Source of the DNA: a virus
Virus record (IMG/VR): IMGVR_UViG_3300033143_006579
Location: 1-50,378 of that record
Direction: 5' to 3' (one strand)
Length of the DNA: 50,378 nucleotides
The translations under genes were made by a program, and so were the position numbers. Numbering within the stretch: the stretch's first letter is position 1; every line of letters begins with the position of its first letter. The notes below the pieces were generated by a model. The model was not told where the DNA came from and did no database searches. It saw only the letters and a list, made by a program, of their open reading frames with translations. This document shows, one piece after another, positions 8,630 to 17,451 of the stretch.

Positions 8630-9649
8630 ATGAAATTTGCTTTTACAGCAGATATACATCTTTCAAGATATGGGCAAGATAAAGTTGAAGATAAAACCAA
8701 TCTACCAGAAAGATTATTCAGTATTCAAACTGCATTAAATGGAATAGCAGAATATTGTATAAAAAATGATATTAAAAATATTGTTATTGGAGGAGATCTT
8801 CTTCATGGAAAATCCGTAATTTATGCACTTGCTCAATCAATAATGCTAGACTTTTTCAGAAAATATAATTATCTTAGTTTTATTGTTATTGATGGAAATC
8901 ATGATTTATCTGGAAAAGGAGCTTCTGCTGTTTCAGCTTTAAAATCTATTGATAATGAACCAAATGTTTTAAGAATTGAAGATGATTATTGGAGAAAGAA
9001 AGATTTATTATTTGTTCCTTATTCATATAATATGGTTGATATTATTAAAAATAATAAGGAAACTTTTCTTATTTCACACTTTGGTTTAACAGAAGCTATG
9101 TTGAATTCAGGAATAAGTATTGTATCAAGTTTAAGCTCTAAAGATCTTGTTGGTAGATATAAATACGTTCTTCTTGGACATTATCATAAACCTCAAGAAA
9201 TGATAACAGATGATATTCAAATTTATTACGTAGGGTCTCCTATTCAATTAGATTGGGGAGAAAAGAACGAGACAAAAAGATTTTTAGTTGTTGATACAGA
9301 AAAGAAAACAATAGAAAGTATTCCTACAATAGGTTATAAGAAATACAGGGAATATATTATCACTGCTGAAAATAAAAATGAGATTGTTGAAGAAGCAAGA
9401 CAATTACAAGAAAATGGACATCATGTAAAGATTGTAAAAGAAGAAGATGTTGATATTGATGATACTGAGTTTAGAGTCATTGATAAAACAGAAATTGATA
9501 TAACAAATAGAGGTATAACTTCTTCTATGTCAAAAGCCGATATATTAAAGAAATTCCTTGAAATAAAAGGAGTTCAAGATACAGAGGAATATTTAACAGC
9601 AGGGTTAGATATTATTAATTGCTGCGAAGGAGTTGAAGATGGAAGTTGA
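8630..9649 (+). CDS. Recombination exonuclease subunit, SbcD/Mre11-like (T4 gp47 equivalent)
   Basis: The 339-residue product starts MKFAFTADIHLSRYG, phosphoesterase motif I (DxH). It continues with GGDLLHGK (motif II), DGNHDLSG (motif III, GNHD), ISHFG and GHYHKP (motif V, GHxH). These place the two-metal ligands of Mre11/SbcD nucleases. It should form a complex with the SbcC/gp46-like ATPase at 10087-12276 to resect DNA ends for recombination-dependent replication. ATG 8630 is chosen because AAAGGGG stands 6 nt upstream and the protein then begins directly with motif I. Confidence 0.95.
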   Translation: MKFAFTADIHLSRYGQDKVEDKTNLPERLFSIQTALNGIAEYCIKNDIKNIVIGGDLLHGKSVIYALAQSIMLDFFRKYNYLSFIVIDGNHDLSGKGASAVSALKSIDNEPNVLRIEDDYWRKKDLLFVPYSYNMVDIIKNNKETFLISHFGLTEAMLNSGISIVSSLSSKDLVGRYKYVLLGHYHKPQEMITDDIQIYYVGSPIQLDWGEKNETKRFLVVDTEKKTIESIPTIGYKKYREYIITAENKNEIVEEARQLQENGHHVKIVKEEDVDIDDTEFRVIDKTEIDITNRGITSSMSKADILKKFLEIKGVQDTEEYLTAGLDIINCCEGVEDGS

Positions 9650-9890
9650 TATTAATACAGTGATTATATTGTTAGGGGAATTTGAAAACGTTCCTGAAGA
9701 AGAAAACTATGAGACTTTAAGAACCTGTATGATAGATCTTGCTAGAAATCTATCTACTATTTCTTCACATGCTCTACGAGTAAGTATTTTATCCGCTTAT
9801 GGAGGAGTATCTCAAATATTTTTTGAAAAAGAATATTCTTCTAAATATAAGTTTTTTGAGAAACTATTTGGAAGTATATTATGGGATTAG
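9639..9890 (+). CDS. Unrecognised 83-residue protein
   Basis: A small helical, acidic protein lying between the gp47-like and gp46-like genes and overlapping the nuclease gene by 11 nt and its downstream neighbour by 10 nt. ATG 9639 is used rather than the in-frame TTG at 9633 because AAGGAG at about 9627-9632 fits it. No motif recognised. The overlaps suggest coupled expression with the nuclease. Confidence 0.65.
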   Translation: MEVDINTVIILLGEFENVPEEENYETLRTCMIDLARNLSTISSHALRVSILSAYGGVSQIFFEKEYSSKYKFFEKLFGSILWD

Positions 9891-10087
9891 GAAACTGGAG
9901 AAAATCAAAATATGGGCGAGCTCTTAGAAAAGCTGCCGAAGAAGCATTTACATATGAAATTATTGAAACAGAATCATTTGATATGGAATATGAGATGAAC
10001 TTTGTCGATGAATCTAGAGATGAGTGGAAAGAAAGATGGATTATCGAAAGAATGGAATACTGGTTTGAAGGACATGAGGAATATTAA
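9881..10087 (+). CDS. Unrecognised 68-residue charged protein
   Basis: A small, highly charged protein rich in Arg, Glu and Trp, for example ESRDEWKERWIIERMEYWF near its end. It overlaps both neighbours by a few bases and directly precedes the gp46-like ATPase. T4 also has small open frames between genes 46 and 47 (46.1, 46.2), so the position has a parallel, though I cannot show homology. Confidence 0.65.
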   Translation: MGLGNWRKSKYGRALRKAAEEAFTYEIIETESFDMEYEMNFVDESRDEWKERWIIERMEYWFEGHEEY

Positions 10088-12276
10088 TGAGACAAGTTAT
10101 ATTTAAAGAAGTGGGAATGTATAATTTCGGGCCTTATATAGATCCTATGAAATTAACATTTGTTCCTGACACTTTAGTTCTTATAAGTGGGCCAAATGGA
10201 ATTGGAAAAACAATGATGCTTGACTCGATTCCATTCACTTTATATGGGATAACGAGTAAAGGAGCGCGTGGTGATGATGTAGTAAATAATACGGTAGGGA
10301 AAAATTGTCATACATGGTTAGAATTTAATGTTGATAATATTCCTTATAGAATAGATAGATATCATAAATATAAGAAATTAAATAATACAGTTATTCTTAA
10401 TAGGGATGGAACTGATATTTTAAAAGGTCAAAAAGAAGTTCTACCTGAAATTGAAAGACTTATTGCACCAAGAAAATTATTCATGAATACTTTGATGTTT
10501 GGTCAGAAGGTTAAAGATTTCTTTACGGACCTGACCGACTCAGAAAAGAAAGAGATATTTAAAAAGATTCTTGAATTAGAAAATTATATGGTGTATGGAA
10601 AGTTAGCTCATGAAAGATTAAAAGTTTCTTTTGATCTATTACAAAAAGTTGGAACTGAAATTCAAGTTAATATCAAGTTAAGAATTGATTCTGAAATTCA
10701 AATTGAAATATTGGAAGACAAAAAGGAAGCATTTGAAGATCTAAAGAAACGTGATATAGTTGATATGAACGAGAGAATTGATATTTCGAATGAAAAACTT
10801 TCTGACTATCGTGAAATGTTAACTGAATTTGATTTGCTTGGTGAAGAACTTGAACATCAAACAACTGTAAAAAATGAACTTGAAAGACATATATCAACAA
10901 TTGAAACTGAAATAGAGTTATATCATAAAGATCTAATGTCTAAACAACAATTGACTATTAATGAAATAAATACTAAAGCTAACGCATCTAAAACAAGAAT
11001 ATCAAAAACACTTTCTAATCAAATTCAAGAACTATCTAATGAATTAAAAAATAGTAATGATAAGTTAAACTATGAATTTAATTTGATTTTGAAAGACAAA
11101 GGGGATCTTAATACAGAAATACAGTCTTATAGAATGGAACATAGAACATTAGATATAGAACGTATAAACTTACAGGAAAATGTTATTGATAAAGAAGTTT
11201 CTATATGTCCAACCTGTGAACAAGAAATAGATTCTCAAAAGACCAAGGAACTTAAAATAAGATTAGATGTTGTTGTCAATACAATGAATCAATTAAAAGA
11301 AAAAGAAGATATTGGAGTAAAGGCATTTCAGAAGAAGGAAAAAGCAGGAGATATAATAGCAAAAGCAATGTCAGATTTAACTTTGATATTTCAGAAAGGA
11401 AAGAAAAAACTTGAAAATGAAGAAACCCAACAATTAAATGAAGTGCAAGAAAAACTAGATAAAGTAAAAAGAGATCTTAAAGATTTTACTACTGATCAGT
11501 TAAACGAATTTGAAAAGGATTTATCTGAAAGTATCAAGATCTTAGAAATAAAGTTATATGAAGTTAATATAGATATTGCAGAATCAGACGATAAAGTTTC
11601 CAAAAAACAAAGAATAGAAAAAGATGTAATAATGCAAGAGAAGGAATTAGAAGGAAATGAACATAAATTACAAATGATATCCGATTCTATATTTGACGAA
11701 GATATACTACACAGTTATAAGAATAAAAAGGTTGAGTTAGATGAATTAATCACCATATCCGAAGATCAAAAGGACGGGATATTAAAATCTAATGAAATTC
11801 TTAATTTCTGGAAATCTGCATTTTCAACATCTGGAATTCCATCAATGTTGATTGACGAATCTATACCATTTATGAATTCTAGAGTTTCTGAATATCTTGA
11901 TCAAATATCAAATGGAAGATACGTAGTTTCATTTGATACTTTATCAGAAACTAAGGGCGGAGAATTCAGAGATCAAATATCAGTTAATATGTTTGATAAT
12001 GTGACTAAAGCATCTGGAAAGAAACAATTTTCAGGAGGACAAACACGAATAGCTGATATTGCAACAATCTTAACCTTATGTGATTTACAGAGTAGTGTAA
12101 GAGGAATTTCATTTAATATTCTATTGTTCGATGAAATATTTGATTCATTAGATACTGAAAATACAGAATTTGTTGCTAAAGTTTTGAGATCATTGATAAA
12201 AGACAAAACTATTTGTATTATTAGTCATAGACATTTAGATCAGATTGAAGCAGATGAAACCTTAAATCTGTGTTAG
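10087..12276 (+). CDS. Recombination exonuclease ATPase subunit, SbcC/Rad50-like (T4 gp46 equivalent)
   Basis: The 729-residue product has Walker A GPNGIGKT at about residue 36, a long Lys/Glu-rich coiled coil, a zinc hook CPTCEQE near residue 376, the return coiled coil, ABC signature FSGGQTRIADIA near 649 and Walker B ILLFDEIFDSLD near 677, then the His switch ISHRH. This is the complete Rad50/SbcC architecture at a length slightly above T4 gp46 (560) and below SbcC (about 1050). It works with the SbcD/gp47-like nuclease upstream in end resection. Its ATG overlaps the preceding stop by one base. Confidence 0.95.
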   Translation: MRQVIFKEVGMYNFGPYIDPMKLTFVPDTLVLISGPNGIGKTMMLDSIPFTLYGITSKGARGDDVVNNTVGKNCHTWLEFNVDNIPYRIDRYHKYKKLNNTVILNRDGTDILKGQKEVLPEIERLIAPRKLFMNTLMFGQKVKDFFTDLTDSEKKEIFKKILELENYMVYGKLAHERLKVSFDLLQKVGTEIQVNIKLRIDSEIQIEILEDKKEAFEDLKKRDIVDMNERIDISNEKLSDYREMLTEFDLLGEELEHQTTVKNELERHISTIETEIELYHKDLMSKQQLTINEINTKANASKTRISKTLSNQIQELSNELKNSNDKLNYEFNLILKDKGDLNTEIQSYRMEHRTLDIERINLQENVIDKEVSICPTCEQEIDSQKTKELKIRLDVVVNTMNQLKEKEDIGVKAFQKKEKAGDIIAKAMSDLTLIFQKGKKKLENEETQQLNEVQEKLDKVKRDLKDFTTDQLNEFEKDLSESIKILEIKLYEVNIDIAESDDKVSKKQRIEKDVIMQEKELEGNEHKLQMISDSIFDEDILHSYKNKKVELDELITISEDQKDGILKSNEILNFWKSAFSTSGIPSMLIDESIPFMNSRVSEYLDQISNGRYVVSFDTLSETKGGEFRDQISVNMFDNVTKASGKKQFSGGQTRIADIATILTLCDLQSSVRGISFNILLFDEIFDSLDTENTEFVAKVLRSLIKDKTICIISHRHLDQIEADETLNLC

Positions 12277-12285
12277 GGGAATATA

Positions 12286-12528
12286 ATGAGCGTTAATTTA
12301 TATGAGTTTGGCGATTTATTAAATCATGCTACAACTTTAGGATATGACTGGAATGTTATACATGACATTCTAGTTGAAGATGAAATTCCTCCAATGTATG
12401 AAAGTAAAAAACACGAAATATATTTATGTGATTTGGAGGACAATGAATATGATTATGGTAAAGATACATTAAAAGTGTTGATGTCATTTATGGAAAAAGA
12501 GGATATAGCTAATATGGTGATTGTATGA
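12286..12528 (+). CDS. Unrecognised 80-residue acidic protein
   Basis: Acidic small protein without recognisable domains; good ribosome site (AGGGGAATATA before the ATG). Its end overlaps the start of the radical SAM gene by 4 nt (ATGA type). No membrane segment. It may be co-expressed with the radical SAM protein, but no functional link can be read from the sequence. Confidence 0.65.
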   Translation: MSVNLYEFGDLLNHATTLGYDWNVIHDILVEDEIPPMYESKKHEIYLCDLEDNEYDYGKDTLKVLMSFMEKEDIANMVIV

Positions 12529-13568
12529 ACGATAAAATTCATATATGTAATTGGTTATTGACTAGAAAATGTAACCTTAATTGTTCTTATTGTGCTATTG
12601 TAAAGAACTACAAAGGTAAACCGGCTGAATATCCTGATATGAAATATTATCATAGAAACGAAATGACAACACAGGATATTATTGATGGGTTAAAGAAATT
12701 GAAAAAACATAACCCTGATATGTTCCATTTGTTCTATGGAGGAGAACCATTACTACGAAGAGATATTGCCGATATTATAAATTTCTGTAATAAGGAAGAT
12801 ATACATTATACTATTATTACAAACAACTCGCCTGAGTTGATTGATGATTTAGAAGACCTTTTATTGAAGGTAGATTTTCTTAATGGTCTTACAAGTTCAG
12901 TTGATCCAGTCTTTCATGAAATTGGAGATAGTGATAGAATAAAGAAAAGTATATCAGGTATTATGGGGTTAAAGAAATACAAGGATGTTATAAATGATTT
13001 GGTTGCGGAGATTACAGTGTCCCCGGATGATGTTGATCATTTACTTCCACTTGTAAGAAAATTAACAAAGGAAGGTATTAATAGTGATATAACATTTGTT
13101 GATGTTGCTAAAACTCCATATTATGATTTTTCTAATGTAACTGATCCAAAAGGGTTGGTTATGCCGACTAGAAAATTAGAAACCGTATTAGGAAGGATGA
13201 TTGAAGAAGGGCTTGATGTTCATATGTTAAAAAGTTTAGTAATGCAAACCTTTGATATTCTTCCATCAAATATGGATTGCCAGATTGACAAAACTCTTCA
13301 TAATATAACTGTTGATGCCGATGGGTCTATCAGGTTATGTTTGAGAGTTAGAGGAGTTAGTACTCCAAGAGCAATCGGATTGAACCAGAATTTATTTACC
13401 AAAACAGGGAAGGTAAATACATTTGCTAAAGAGATGATTCAAAGAGATAAGAAGAATTTTTGTAGAGGATGTAATCATACTTGTTTATTAATGTCTTTAA
13501 TGATTGATGAAAATAAAGGTAATGTTGATGAGTTGGTTCATTTAGAAAGGAGATTAGATGAAAGTTAA
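12525..13568 (+). CDS. Radical SAM enzyme with SPASM/twitch-like C-terminal cysteines
   Basis: The 347-residue product has the radical SAM cluster motif CNLNCSYC at Cys16/20/23 after LLTRK, and FYGGEPLLR, the GGE motif that helps bind S-adenosylmethionine. Its C-terminal part has further cysteines (NMDCQ, IRLCLR, NFCRGCNHTC) like the auxiliary Fe-S clusters of SPASM/twitch enzymes. Those families typically modify peptides or proteins, or act as maturases. It is not QueE: it is too long and has extra cysteines. The next gene overlaps it by 11 nt and begins with the VTNSSS motif, which also occurs in two other proteins here, so a substrate relation is a hypothesis. Confidence 0.85.
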   Translation: MNDKIHICNWLLTRKCNLNCSYCAIVKNYKGKPAEYPDMKYYHRNEMTTQDIIDGLKKLKKHNPDMFHLFYGGEPLLRRDIADIINFCNKEDIHYTIITNNSPELIDDLEDLLLKVDFLNGLTSSVDPVFHEIGDSDRIKKSISGIMGLKKYKDVINDLVAEITVSPDDVDHLLPLVRKLTKEGINSDITFVDVAKTPYYDFSNVTDPKGLVMPTRKLETVLGRMIEEGLDVHMLKSLVMQTFDILPSNMDCQIDKTLHNITVDADGSIRLCLRVRGVSTPRAIGLNQNLFTKTGKVNTFAKEMIQRDKKNFCRGCNHTCLLMSLMIDENKGNVDELVHLERRLDES

Positions 13569-13911
13569 ACAGGATTATGTAACAAATTCAAGTTCTACAT
13601 GTTATTTAATTACAAGTGTTAATCCAGAGCATTCCTCTGAAAAAATGGAAGTAACAATTAATATTGCCAAATCAGCAAGTTTAACTGAAATAACCCCTGA
13701 GATATTGGAAGTATGTAAAAAAAATATTTCTTACGGAATGGGATGTTACGGAGAAGGGTATAATAAAATAACTATTGATGAAGACTATTTTGAGGATATA
13801 GAATTTAAACTTTCTAGAGGTATAAAAGTTTTTCATGCTTCTGTATATGAAAACGAACAAATGGGATTTGATGCAAAAGACATAACTGTCTTTGGACAGG
13901 AGGATTGTTAA
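13558..13911 (+). CDS. VTNSSS-motif protein (first of three)
   Basis: The 117-residue product starts MKVKQDYVTNSSSTCYLIT. The pattern MK-x-K-x-D-(F/Y)-VTNSSS recurs at the N-terminus of the proteins at 35826 and 36192, though the rest of this chain is unlike those two. A similar N-terminal signature occurs in many uncharacterised bacterial and phage proteins. Strong overlap (11 nt) with the radical SAM gene suggests coupled translation. The conserved Ser/Asn stretch could be a recognition or modification site; this is inference. No enzyme motif is visible. Confidence 0.75.
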   Translation: MKVKQDYVTNSSSTCYLITSVNPEHSSEKMEVTINIAKSASLTEITPEILEVCKKNISYGMGCYGEGYNKITIDEDYFEDIEFKLSRGIKVFHASVYENEQMGFDAKDITVFGQEDC

Positions 13912-14225
13912 TGGAATTTGGAAGAGCTATACATTATAAAATAGAAATTGAATCAAGTTCTAATATGGGGTTTTTTGTAAAGATTGGTTGTGGGAGATTT
14001 TGTTTTGAGAATAAAAGAAATCTCATATCTGCATTAACTGAGTTTTTAAATAAACCAGAGGAATTTGAGAAAAAATATAATAAAATTTCTGGAACTCCTC
14101 AGCCTGTTGTTACAGGAAACAAGTCTGAAAATGATTGTAGTTATACAAGAAATAGTCCACCAACTGGAAATAGTGCAAGATCAATATTAAGATCTAATGA
14201 TGATTTTGATGAAAGGGAGAAATAA
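13911..14225 (+). CDS. Unrecognised 104-residue protein
   Basis: The product begins MEFGRAIHYKIEIESSS, has an aromatic, Gly/Cys-containing beta-rich first half (IGCGRFCFENKR) and a Ser/Asn/Pro-rich, probably disordered tail. An upstream AGGAGG supports ATG 13911, which overlaps the previous stop by one base. No family recognised. Confidence 0.65.
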   Translation: MEFGRAIHYKIEIESSSNMGFFVKIGCGRFCFENKRNLISALTEFLNKPEEFEKKYNKISGTPQPVVTGNKSENDCSYTRNSPPTGNSARSILRSNDDFDEREK

Positions 14226-14227
14226 TT

Positions 14228-14551
14228 ATGGCACATGATATTATAGATGATGTAATAGAATTTTGGGAAAAAATAAGGGAAGAAGATGAAGTAACTGTTA
14301 GATTTACAAAAGCTGATAATACAATCAGAATTATGAAATGTACTCTAAACTTCGATAAAATTCCAGTAGATAAAAAACCTAAATCTGTAAATGTTCCACA
14401 AATTGTAAGATTGGCAAAAAAATCACAAATAATTCATGTATATGACCTTGAGAAGAATGATTGGAGATCATTACCTTTTAAAAGATGTGAATGGTTAGAT
14501 ACTCCTACTAATCAAAGATTCTATATGAAACATGCCAGAAGGAGAGGATAA
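14228..14551 (+). CDS. Unrecognised 107-residue protein
   Basis: A small mixed alpha/beta protein with basic C-terminus (KHARRRG). It begins MAHDIIDDVIEFWEKI and has a beta-rich middle; the WRSLPFKRCEW segment could be a nucleic-acid-facing surface, but this is only composition. The ribosome site GGGAGAAATAATT precedes the ATG. Lies directly upstream of the Ubl operon on the same strand with no gap. Confidence 0.65.
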   Translation: MAHDIIDDVIEFWEKIREEDEVTVRFTKADNTIRIMKCTLNFDKIPVDKKPKSVNVPQIVRLAKKSQIIHVYDLEKNDWRSLPFKRCEWLDTPTNQRFYMKHARRRG

Positions 14552-14920
14552 ATGGGAATTCTTGATAAATTACTTGATGAAATCAAGTCGAATAAACTTG
14601 ATGAACAAGTTATGGAATTATGTGATTTAATTAGAATTGAGGAACATGAAAATATTAAACATCATATACATTTACCTAAAGGTCCTAATGTTTTTCTAGC
14701 ATTAGAAGTTCCTGCATCAAGAAAAAATGAAATTGCTTTTGTGTGTTTAGAAAGAGAGTTTAAAGAGCAGTATGTTATTACTTTATGGGGCGGTTATATG
14801 CCTAAAGTAATGAAGGATGGTATTTTAAAGAAATTGAAAGTATGGGAAATTAAGGAAGTTAAAGCAAATAAAATATTAACAGAGTATGCGAAAATAATAA
14901 AATATATGAAAGGCGAATAA
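14552..14920 (+). CDS. Unrecognised 122-residue protein
   Basis: Helical N-terminus (MGILDKLLDEIKSNKLDEQV), beta-rich middle and basic C-terminus. It starts directly after the preceding stop with AGGAGAGG upstream, and its stop overlaps the large E2-like gene by one base (TAATG), so it is probably translated together with the Ubl operon. I see no motif that would make it a component. Confidence 0.65.
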   Translation: MGILDKLLDEIKSNKLDEQVMELCDLIRIEEHENIKHHIHLPKGPNVFLALEVPASRKNEIAFVCLEREFKEQYVITLWGGYMPKVMKDGILKKLKVWEIKEVKANKILTEYAKIIKYMKGE

Positions 14921-17451
14921 TGAATAGAGAATCATTAATTCAAGAAATAAAAGTTCAACCAGATCATACCCAATTAACTTTATCGGATATAAAATTATCA
15001 GAAAATCAAGATACTATACCAATTATAAGGAAAAAATTAATTACAACAACTGAATTTGTAGATAGGTTCAGAAAAAATCTTTATGGTAATGTAAATATGA
15101 ATATTTTACCTAGAAATTGTAGATATTCTGAAGTATTTTCAAGTGGTCATAAAGTATATGTTATAGAGGACTCTCCTAAGGTAAGAACTGTAACAACCGA
15201 TTTTTCTTTGTCTGGAGCGTATGAAAGAGTATGTCAAGCAAAGAAAATTGAAGAATATGGATTACAAAATTTTGATCCTTTGGAAAGACCTCATACATTA
15301 AGACTTGCATTTCCTTATACAGTTTATATTATTATATTAGACTTTAGGAATAAGTTTGAAACATTTAGAGTATATTACAGATTGAGCCCCATTACAACAA
15401 TGGGCGATTATCTATTTAAAACAAATTTATTAAATGTAGGTGGTGATAATCGTGTATGTGTAGGTAGTAATAATTATGGTAATGGAAATACCATAATTGA
15501 TATATGTGATGATTTAATTCATAGATTTTGGTCTTCTGAATTTAATGATGATATTATTACAAGTTATAATAACTACAACAATATTGATGGTGTAAGAGAT
15601 TTATTGATGTGGCAATATAACAGTTTAAAAGATCCTATGTTTGTTTTTGGGGTAAAGTGGCTAAAATCCAGCCGTAATCTTTCTCAAGCAATTGATTATC
15701 TTCGAGACCGTTATGATCAAAATAGTAAAAATATATTTTCAATGTTTAATATAGCACAGAAAACAGATACACCTAATGAATGGAATAATTTTACTGATGC
15801 ATTTTATATTTCAGAAGCAGGAGAAGAAATAAGTGTAGGAGATACTTTAATATTAAATAAAGAAGAATTATTTGTAGAATCTCTAATAGGAAATATAGAT
15901 ACTGGCACTTTAACTAATATTAAATTTGAGACTGATAGAGGAGAACGTAAAATTATAAAAATTACTCCTACTATCAAAAAACAAATAGTTGCTTTTTTGA
16001 AAAATAAAAAATATATTGAATCTATTGAATTGAAAAATGGGGTAACCATAAAGGTAGGAGATATTATTAAATTAATATATCCATTTAAAACCATTCAAAA
16101 GGTTGAAAAAATAAGGAAAAGTCGTAATGGTAATTTTGAAATAAGACTAAATGGAGAGTTTTATTTTCATAATATTATAGAAGCTACCTTACTTGATCTA
16201 AGGAAACCTAAATTTAAAGATATTGATCTGGTTATTGATACCAAATATATTTTAACATCACATACAAGAAATAATGGAAATCAAGCTATCCAAAAATTAA
16301 CAACTGTCAGATTTACCGGATTTGGTGTTGAAAATAAAGATATAACCTTGGATTTTAAACGGTCTAATGCCCATTATGTAAAGATTCCTCTTAATAAGAT
16401 TGATTCTTATGAAAAAAATATATCAGAAATAGATACCTTAATTCAAGCTCCAAAATATTTCAGAATGGCGGTAAATATTTTTTTAAATAAAAAAGACGAT
16501 ATATATTTTGGGGAATCAGAACTATTAACAGATGATATTTATTTAGATAATGTTACTCCTACAATAAATGACCTAGATGAATTATATGATGCAATTATAA
16601 AAGAAAATAAAATCTATATAAAGGGGTTTGATAAAATAACAGAATTTAACGTAGGTGATAAGGTAGTGGTTTCTAATTGGAATGACCCTTCACAGATGTT
16701 AAAAGTAAGAACTGTTGTTGGTTTTAGTCGTAATATTATTGATAATAAACCTGTCTTGAACATGTTATTTAAAGGTAAAAATGAGATGGTATATCATGTT
16801 CCTTATTTAATACAAAATAATTATAATTCAGAGGTTAAGATAAATATTGGCATTGTTCGGCATATAGATCAAAGATATGTTTGTGAACAAGGGACTGTTT
16901 TAGCAGGAACTAAGATTCGTGTTAAAGAGGCAGGAATATCATTCTTTCCAAAAAAGGACACAAATATAGTTATAGGTGTTTTAACTGATACTAATTGTGA
17001 ACCTTTTGTGTTATGTTCAAATTGTTGTACTATATGGTTGAGCGATTATTTTGATAAATTCAATCACTACTTAATAAATACTCCTGAATGGAAAAAGTAT
17101 GATCATGCTACAATAGATCATATGAAACTTAATATTCAAAATGGAGATATGTATTGTGATGGTGATGGTTTTCCTAAAAATATTATAGCATATTCCAGAA
17201 ATTATAAAAATATAAGATCTTTTAATATAAATACATTAACTTCATCTTATACTGGGTATTCAGATTCTTATACCCAAAAATTCATAAAAGATAATTGGAG
17301 AAGGTATGGTTTTATAAATCCTAGAGTTAAACCCGGGATTATGGCTGATATGCCTAAAATAGGGGCAATGCCTAATTTTACAGGTGGATATACTAAAGTA
17401 GATACAGGATGTCAATTTACAATTGACGAAAGGGCAATTAATAATGTTTAA
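14920..17451 (+). CDS. Large protein with N-terminal E2-like (PRTRC-B-like) domain
   Basis: In this 843-residue product, about residues 125-200 read FPYTVYIIILDF, a second strand, then LLNVGGDNRVCVGS with a candidate active Cys180. The NV...(R)VC(V/L)G pattern is what I recall for the E2-like PRTRC protein B. The remaining 600 residues are beta-rich with repeated VGD segments (about 310, 372 and 580) suggesting SH3-like barrels, and a CSNCC cysteine group near 690. The JAMM peptidase, E1-like and Ubl genes follow without gaps, which supports an E2-type role. The domain call rests on a short motif plus context; the large C-terminal part has no assignment. Confidence 0.55.
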   Translation: MNRESLIQEIKVQPDHTQLTLSDIKLSENQDTIPIIRKKLITTTEFVDRFRKNLYGNVNMNILPRNCRYSEVFSSGHKVYVIEDSPKVRTVTTDFSLSGAYERVCQAKKIEEYGLQNFDPLERPHTLRLAFPYTVYIIILDFRNKFETFRVYYRLSPITTMGDYLFKTNLLNVGGDNRVCVGSNNYGNGNTIIDICDDLIHRFWSSEFNDDIITSYNNYNNIDGVRDLLMWQYNSLKDPMFVFGVKWLKSSRNLSQAIDYLRDRYDQNSKNIFSMFNIAQKTDTPNEWNNFTDAFYISEAGEEISVGDTLILNKEELFVESLIGNIDTGTLTNIKFETDRGERKIIKITPTIKKQIVAFLKNKKYIESIELKNGVTIKVGDIIKLIYPFKTIQKVEKIRKSRNGNFEIRLNGEFYFHNIIEATLLDLRKPKFKDIDLVIDTKYILTSHTRNNGNQAIQKLTTVRFTGFGVENKDITLDFKRSNAHYVKIPLNKIDSYEKNISEIDTLIQAPKYFRMAVNIFLNKKDDIYFGESELLTDDIYLDNVTPTINDLDELYDAIIKENKIYIKGFDKITEFNVGDKVVVSNWNDPSQMLKVRTVVGFSRNIIDNKPVLNMLFKGKNEMVYHVPYLIQNNYNSEVKINIGIVRHIDQRYVCEQGTVLAGTKIRVKEAGISFFPKKDTNIVIGVLTDTNCEPFVLCSNCCTIWLSDYFDKFNHYLINTPEWKKYDHATIDHMKLNIQNGDMYCDGDGFPKNIIAYSRNYKNIRSFNINTLTSSYTGYSDSYTQKFIKDNWRRYGFINPRVKPGIMADMPKIGAMPNFTGGYTKVDTGCQFTIDERAINNV

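Noticed and set aside
12525-13568. QueE as the missing 7-deazaguanine radical SAM enzyme
   Set aside because: The C-terminal cysteine groups and the length of 347 residues fit a SPASM/twitch enzyme, not the short QueE.
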